The notes below the pieces were generated by a model. The model saw nothing but the letters and a program-made list of their open reading frames with translations. It did no database searches and had not been told where the DNA came from. From positions 62,001-126,000 of the forward strand of contig JAINUG010000134.1 in assembly GCA_029706075.1 (NCBI GenBank): a stretch of DNA of 64,000 bases, written 5' to 3'. Positions 58,470 through 64,000 of the stretch are shown here, one piece after another (positions within the stretch are counted from its first letter, which is position 1; every line of letters starts with the position of its first letter). Position numbers and translations under genes: made by a program. The stretch comes from Aldrovandia affinis. Taxonomy: Eukaryota; Chordata; Actinopteri; Notacanthiformes; Halosauridae.

Positions 58470-58990
58470 GTCTTGTGTCATGCTGATAATTGTGGGGTCC
58501 CTCAAGGCTCCATCTTGGGCCCTATCCTGTTTTTGTTGTACTTGCTGCCCTTGGGATCAATCTTCGCAAAACACAATATTTCTTTTCACTGTTTATGATG
58601 ATGTACAAATCTATCTCTCTAAAGTCAAAAAGTATGGATACAATGCAGCCCTTGCTGGACTGCTTAAAAGATATCAAAACCTGGATGGACATAAATTTCC
58701 TCAATTTAAACGATAATAAAACTGAGATCATTATGTTTGGGCATGCTCTTAGAGATTATCCTGCTGGCATTCTGGGTCCACTAACTGCTAATATCCGTTC
58801 TTCTGTCAAGAACCTTGGAGTCACTTTTGATAGTGCACAATTGAATTGAGAGGTACAGAGAAAGAAGACCTTTCTCCCTGGCTTTAACCGGTTGAGCAAG
58901 GGGGCTTATATTCTGCTGTTTATTTTTTGATGATATTCGACTGTTTGGTTGTTTAAAGGTGCTTTATAAATAAAGTTTGAGTTGAGTTTG
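58470..58990 (+). mobile_element. LINE reverse-transcriptase 3' fragment
   Basis: Reads [18 protein letters not shown], then a degraded DDVQIYL box and LKDIKTWMDINFLNLNDNKT followed by EIIMFG and NLGVTFDSA. The 3' end GTGCTTTATAAATAAAGTTT plus a (TTGAG)n-like tail is typical of fish LINEs. The frame is disrupted in several places. Confidence 0.83.
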
Positions 58991-59649
58991 AGTTGAGAGA
59001 AAGAGAGTAAGGGGGAAACCAAAGTGTATCATATATTCAAAAGGTCACATTTTTCAGCCACACATCAGTGCCACCATTGAGTTTATTGAGTTCAAAAGTC
59101 AAGAGGACAAATTGCTCAGGTGGGTTTGAATCAGGGCCGAAGAGTGAGAGTACGATATTCACAACAGCAGAAATTACCTTTAAGGATATTAAAACTACCC
59201 TGATATTACCTCTCACTTGTTTTGATGGCGCCCACGTACACATTTCCCAAACGCCTTCATATGGTCTACCAACTGAAATCCTGGCAGGGAATCCCACTGT
59301 GGATCGACGGGGGAGATGAATGCATGAAGGGCTGTTGGTTTAATTTCACTGTGCATTTCAGGGGGACAGTAATGAGCTCAGCCTGTCCCTTGGTGTGTGC
59401 ACACAGAATGGATACACCCATAAACTGTAGTTACTGTGGAGACGTGTTGTGAGCGGTTGAGGAAGCGCCCCCCCCTCCCGGAGGGATGATGTGGTGATGC
59501 AATAACCCTGCTGTGCTTTAAAGATTACACAGATGTACTTATAGCATTTAATTATGCTGCCTTCTTTTTTGAGTTGCATTATTTGAACATACCTGTCATG
59601 TCTTTTACAGATCCTCTGCATGGAAACCATCAGAATCAGGCTGTGACAT

Positions 59650-59925
59650 CAACCTGTGGTATGGGCACAGGTCTCTGAACTTGAGGGCTGCAGGTTTGAA
59701 TCCTAGAGCAATACCTCAAGCTGCACAAAAGATTCCGAGGTGAATGTGTTTTATAGCACTACCATCTGTTTTTATGTAATGTTATGATTTTGTGTATAAT
59801 TGTATCATTTTGTTTTATATCTTATTTTTAATTTACTACATTGTCCATGTAAAGCACTTGAGATTGTCACTCTAAAATGAAAAGCGCTATATAAATAAAA
59901 TGTATTATTATTATTACATTCATAA
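59650..59925 (+). mobile_element. Probable tRNA-derived SINE with LINE-type tail
   Basis: A B-box-like GGTTTGAATCC at about 59692-59702 lies 40-50 nt after an A-box-like segment. The 3' end AAAGCGCTATATAAATAAAA then TGTATTATTATTATT is a LINE2-type tail. Similar tails occur at 3321-3358 and, reversed, near 23650. Confidence 0.5.
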
Positions 59926-61130
59926 ACAGTGTTAAGTCACCAATGGCATGGGTGTCAACTGAATGTGTATGGTACTGGTTGGTTGATTAGTTCCGTATGG
60001 AGTTAGTAAAAGACACAGACTAGCTGCACAAAATTATCTATGAGTCAAAACCTCATTTTAAATGTGATGGTGAAGCCATTGTTGTGCAATCTCATTATTT
60101 TTCCACACAGCTGAGGCATTTATTAAAACGTGTTATTTTATTTGCTTCATTTTGGCAGGTATGCAAGCTGTGTGCGGCAGTATCGGCTGGTCTCCTGGTT
60201 CTATCTGAGTTCAGCCCGCAGCATCGAGGACCAACCAGGGCCGGGAAGCATTTTTTGTACAAAACAAAAACAGATTTCCGTCCTGGATTTTCAGTGACGG
60301 AAATCCAGGAACACAGATTACAAACACATGTATCAGGAACAGGAGATGGTCACACTCCACACACACATTTAACGGAACAGGATTTTTTTTTTTTTTAAGC
60401 AACCAAAAGAGAAAGAACAGCTAACAACAAAATATGATTTCACAGGAAGCAAATTGAAGAAAGAAATCTGAAGACACAGCTGGATCACTTGTAGAACAGT
60501 TTTTCTCCAAGGTCTGTACTGAGCCATGTAAACATATTTGCAGCCTATATTTTCTTTCTTTGACACACATATTCTGAATTACACCATGACACCAAAGTCT
60601 TAAGTGCATACATGTAGCCATGATATTGAGGACATACATACATTGACAGTTGTAGAGCCAATACATGTTATTAAGGTCCATTCTTCCATGGTCTACTTGA
60701 GAACGTTGTAAATTTCTGGACTTTGCCCTTTAGCACAAATCTAAGCATTTCTAACTTTACGAGGTCATACGGAATGGACTGCCATATCATATCAGTGGGG
60801 GATTCATTCCAATCTCCTCTGCTCGAATGCTCTATTCCTAGCCTGCACAAGAAGGGCTTGACATATATCTTTAAGTATGTCTTGGAATGGAGATAATATT
60901 TCCAGTATGTGAACTGGAGGATTTACATCAAACAGGCATATTAATCACATTAGAGAAATACATATATATTTTTTAATAATCATTTGGTGACCAAAACACA
61001 CTCCAGCATTCTGTTGCATACAGATATATACAGAAAGAAGGTGAAGCAGTTATGATCATTCCAAGTGAAGCTCCAGATTACTCTTCAGATGGTCCTCTCT
61101 TGTTTTTATATAATGTGGCATAAAATTTGG
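59926..61130. other. Non-coding stretch
   Basis: Contains a T run at about 60380-60397 and a nested inverted repeat at 60271-60308 (GATTTCCGTC against GACGGAAATC). No exon or element recognised. Confidence 0.45.
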
Positions 61131-61135
61131 GTATA

Positions 61136-61536
61136 CAGTACCAGTCAAAAGTTTGGACACACCTGCTGGAAACTAGGTTTATCTCATAATTGACAATGTT
61201 TTACACCGTATATGTTTCTGTAAATATAAGTTTTAGCAGGATATCACCCGACATGTTTTCCCAACTATCCTGCAGCAATTCCCAGAGAAACTTGTGGGTT
61301 GCTTTGCTTTGACTCTTCCTTTCCATTTTGTCCCATACAAGTTCTATAGGATTGAGGTCTGGACACTGGGCAGGCTAGGTCTTTAGTTTGAGTTGTCGTT
61401 CACGTTCCTCCTTCACCAGATAGTTCTTGCACAACTTCAAGGTGTGTTTCAGGTCGTTATCTTGCTGAAGAATGAAGGAGTGCCCAATTGGATGTAATCC
61501 AGATGGAAGGTGTGTCGAAACCTTTGACTGGTACTG
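61136..61536 (-). mobile_element. Tc1/mariner element of the CAGTACCAGTCAAAAG family, internally deleted
   Basis: CAGTACCAGTCAAAAGTTTG at the left and its complement ending GACTGGTACTG at the right, with TA on both sides. On the minus strand the interior reads CPDLNPIELVWDKMERK, a Tc1 transposase C-terminal signature. It is 401 bp long, so most of the gene is lost. Confidence 0.88.
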
Positions 61537-62450
61537 TACATTTTTTGGGTGTGCCTATTTTGACATGATGGAGGGATGGGTTTTTATTTTTAAAATATAT
61601 TTTAAGTGAATTTGTTCAAAGAATTTAAATATGCTTCCATTAAATAGATCACCTGAATCTCAAACTGAGAACCTTTCAGGCTGGAAACAGGTTTATGAAA
61701 CCTTATGACATAGGCCCATGTCTTAATGCCATTAAAGATCTCCCTTGCTATATATATGCAGATATCTGTCAAGTTGCTCCATTAGAGATTAACCAGAGTA
61801 AATGTCTTGTAAAATTCAGACTCATATTGAGTGAGATGTTTTGTAGATCCAGGCAAACACACCTGTATGTCCCACAATTAGCATTTTATATTTATATTTA
61901 TTTTAGGGCCCATCCACCTCTCTCCGTGGATACCTCGTGTCACTTCACGCTCCTTCTCTGCATAAATACTTTTGGCTTATTGGTGATTAAGCTTCTCTTT
62001 AACGTTTATTTTCAGAGTGAAAATCACAGATAAAGGGCAGACAAATGATGAATGATATTGGATTAATTTGATGAATGATTGACAGTGGGAGTGTGGTCCA
62101 TCTCTCTTCATGTCCTCCTTCAAAAGAGTATGGTGCATGTTTATAATTGGTGCTACACTGCTGTGAACTCAGAGGGGGGTCCTGTGCACTCCAGCGTATG
62201 CAAGGCATCCAAAAGGAATGGCTCAGTGTAACGAGGTGCAGTGTTACCATGGTAACCTATTGGCATAATTTCTTTTATTTTATTTTTTCTTCAGAAGCCT
62301 GTTTCGGAAACTGAAATTGTGCAGTTGTGTTACCACTATGACACCTGCACCTGCACATGTGCAGCACAAGCACTGCCTGCAAGCCAGTGACTCTCTTACA
62401 CCTTACAGTCAGTTCACTCAATGCTACAGGAGAGAGCTAGCACCTCCTAG
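61537..62450. other. Non-coding stretch
   Basis: AT-rich. No exon, RNA gene or repeat boundary was recognised. Confidence 0.45.
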
Positions 62451-62454
62451 CATT

Positions 62455-62735
62455 ACAGGAGAGACCTGGCTATTGGAGGAGAGGCGTGTCTCTCACTGAC
62501 CAAAAATGGCGGTCTGTGGGCGCCTGTTGTGTCATTGGGAGGAACTAATTGTGGCAACCTGAGGATCCCTGACTAACTTCAACCCACCCAGCTGTGTCCC
62601 GCCGGTCCAGACTCTTGTCATAGTTGGCTAAGACCCAAGGACGAGGCTCGAACCTTCGACTACTGCTACTTAGCCTGCACTCATGGCGGGCACCTTTACT
62701 GACCAACTCACTCGGGAGTCCCTAGTTTCTTATTT
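62455..62735 (-). mobile_element. tRNA-derived SINE, reverse orientation
   Basis: On the minus strand it begins GGACTCCCGAGTGAGTTGGT, an A-box context like known fish SINEs, with B-box GGTTCGAGCC about 60 nt on. The body includes blocks similar to 9880-9990 (GGGAGGAGCTAAT versus GGGAGGAACTAAT), so a relic of the same family may lie in the AVL9 intron. Confidence 0.6.
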
Positions 62736-62739
62736 ATTG

Positions 62740-63420
62740 AGGTTAGATTTCTACTCCAAAAAAGTGAATACTACACATCAGGGAGGATCAGGGTGGAACT
62801 GTCTGAGCTTGAGCACACTGAATAAAGCATCATCTGCATTACGCACAATTCATTCGCCATTTTCCCCCCTTCAAGTTAACACCACTTATTAATACACATT
62901 ATTATTTAGTAGACACTGTTATCTAGTGCATACAGTATAATCAGGCTGGATGAACAGAAATTGTCTGCAGTACCATCAAAATGAAGTGTCACACACACAC
63001 GAGCCGTAGGAATGGGGGTGGCCTGTAAAGTCAAAGTGTCCTCCAGTAATGGAGGAATGGCTGCTGTTCTTCAGTATAAACCCTAGCTTAACCACAAAGG
63101 TCCACTCAGAACTCAATTATCCTTTGCAGTGAAGGGCTGGGGAAACAAAGTGGGTCTGGAATGCAAGAGATCGTAGAGCCAGTCAAATGTAATGGGGATC
63201 TGTGGTCAGGGGTAGGCAGCCAGGACTAAGGTTAATACCCCCTACTCTTTCACAAAGCCCTGAGATTGTTAATCTTTAACCACAGGCAGCGAGTCGGTTC
63301 CTTGGTTTAACTTCTCCTCCAGAGGACGGGCAGCAGAGTGCCTCCCTTACTGCACTGGACTGGATTGTCCTTGGTCCTCAGGGGAAGACTCAGCCTCTGA
63401 CCTGTCGATACTGACACCTC
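62740..63420. other. Non-coding stretch
   Basis: Nothing recognised beyond a short (CA)n at about 62990-63000. Confidence 0.45.
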
Positions 63421-63424
63421 TTTC

Positions 63425-63538
63425 TGGCAGCAATCTGCCTTTCCCAGGAGATCTCCCATCCAAGCACTCTCCAAGCTCAGCCTCACTTCGCTTCAGCTGT
63501 TTGACACACAAAGGCTGCTGGGTTAGTATGGCTGCTGT
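63425..63538 (-). mobile_element. 5S rRNA-derived sequence (SINE3-type head or 5S pseudogene)
   Basis: CCCAGGAGATCTCCCATCCA then AGCACTCTCCAAGCTCAGCC, TTCGCTTCAGCTG and GTTAGTATGGC resemble the reverse complement of vertebrate 5S rRNA (GTCTCCCATCCAAGTACTAA ... GGTATGGCC). Divergence is too high for a working 5S gene. Confidence 0.55.
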
Positions 63539-63539
63539 C

Positions 63540-64000
63540 TCCACAATACATGTGTGGGTGTATCTGATGTGCATGGCTCTAGGTTCTATGGCTCAGGTAG
63601 AAAATGACAGCGGCGAGCATGGGCTCATCTCCTGTCTGTTTCCTCACTGCACAAACAGGAAGGCTGAGAGATCTGCCCATTTATTCAGATTGTAGCTTTT
63701 TGCTCAAAGATATACAGGTCAACCCCATTATGCTTGATCGATAGCCTTTTTTGGCACACACTGGTGTTAAAAGCTCAGGGATGTGGTCCAGTCAGCACAG
63801 GGTGAACCCTACAGTCCGGGCATGGCTAGTTTGAATTTGGGCATTGTCATCAGCCAGCTATGACTGCTGGCGTAAGGTAGCTCAAGATAGCAAGAGTTCC
63901 TTGGGTTACTGCTACCTTAGCCTAGCAAGCCAGACCTTTTTTTTACCAACTCTTGCAGATATAACGCCTGGCAGTAAAAAGCACTGTGTTGGGTGATAAG
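63540..64000. other. Non-coding right edge
   Basis: No exon or element recognised up to the window end. Confidence 0.4.

Noticed and set aside
63425-63538. Functional 5S rRNA gene
   Set aside because: Too many differences from vertebrate 5S and a single isolated copy.
1-64000. Endogenous retrovirus, LTR or Polinton copies
   Set aside because: No LTR pair, protease, integrase or capsid-like sequence was recognised; the reverse-transcriptase pieces are LINE-type.

Overview
The window is vertebrate nuclear DNA from a ray-finned fish. Support comes from intron-rich genes with GT/AG splice sites, teleost-type interspersed repeats, Tc1/mariner and hAT relics, a CR1-type LINE, tRNA- and 5S-derived SINEs, and abundant (CA)n repeats. 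The repeat set suggests an early-branching teleost rather than a zebrafish-like genome, but I cannot name a species. There is no prokaryotic sequence, CRISPR array or recognisable endogenous virus.

Layout. 1-17560 (+): the last 12 coding exons and 3' UTR of AVL9, a DENN-domain trafficking protein; the 5' exons lie off the left edge. 17560-18930: a short gap where two genes converge. About 36350-18935 (-): KBTBD2, a BTB-BACK-Kelch adaptor for CUL3 ubiquitin ligase, with three coding exons, an upstream non-coding exon and an ETS/NRF1-type promoter. Its second large intron holds a triple nest of transposons (26943-31309). About 37740-44800 (+): a bucky ball/Velo1 gene (buc), the organiser of Balbiani body and germ plasm. 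About 46360-52870 (+): a second, diverged buc paralogue (bucL) in direct tandem, with the same phase-1 exon architecture. 52880-64000: no convincing gene; it holds LINE, SINE and Tc1 remnants, long (GT)n tracts and a CTCF-like motif.

The most interesting content is the tandem buc/bucL pair. Exons 4 are both 108 nt, exons 5 are 111 and 108 nt, and all assigned internal introns are phase 1, so this looks like an old local duplication. The paralogues differ where function is expected. The first keeps an RG-rich C terminus (the Tdrd6-binding type of tail in zebrafish Buc) and a C-x2-C-x5-C-x2-C cluster. The second lacks C-terminal RG repeats, and has a telomere-like (CCCCAA)8 tract in its N-terminal prion-like exon and a duplicated S-x-[DE]-S-L-x-P-Y-x-P-S-x-x-W motif.

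Apparent one-base frame breaks occur in KBTBD2 (one), buc (one) and bucL (two), mostly in homopolymer or low-complexity sequence. KBTBD2 is otherwise strongly conserved, so assembly indels are the likeliest cause. AVL9 is intact across all 12 exons. AVL9 and KBTBD2 are neighbours in human too, so the block is conserved synteny with the germ-plasm genes attached.
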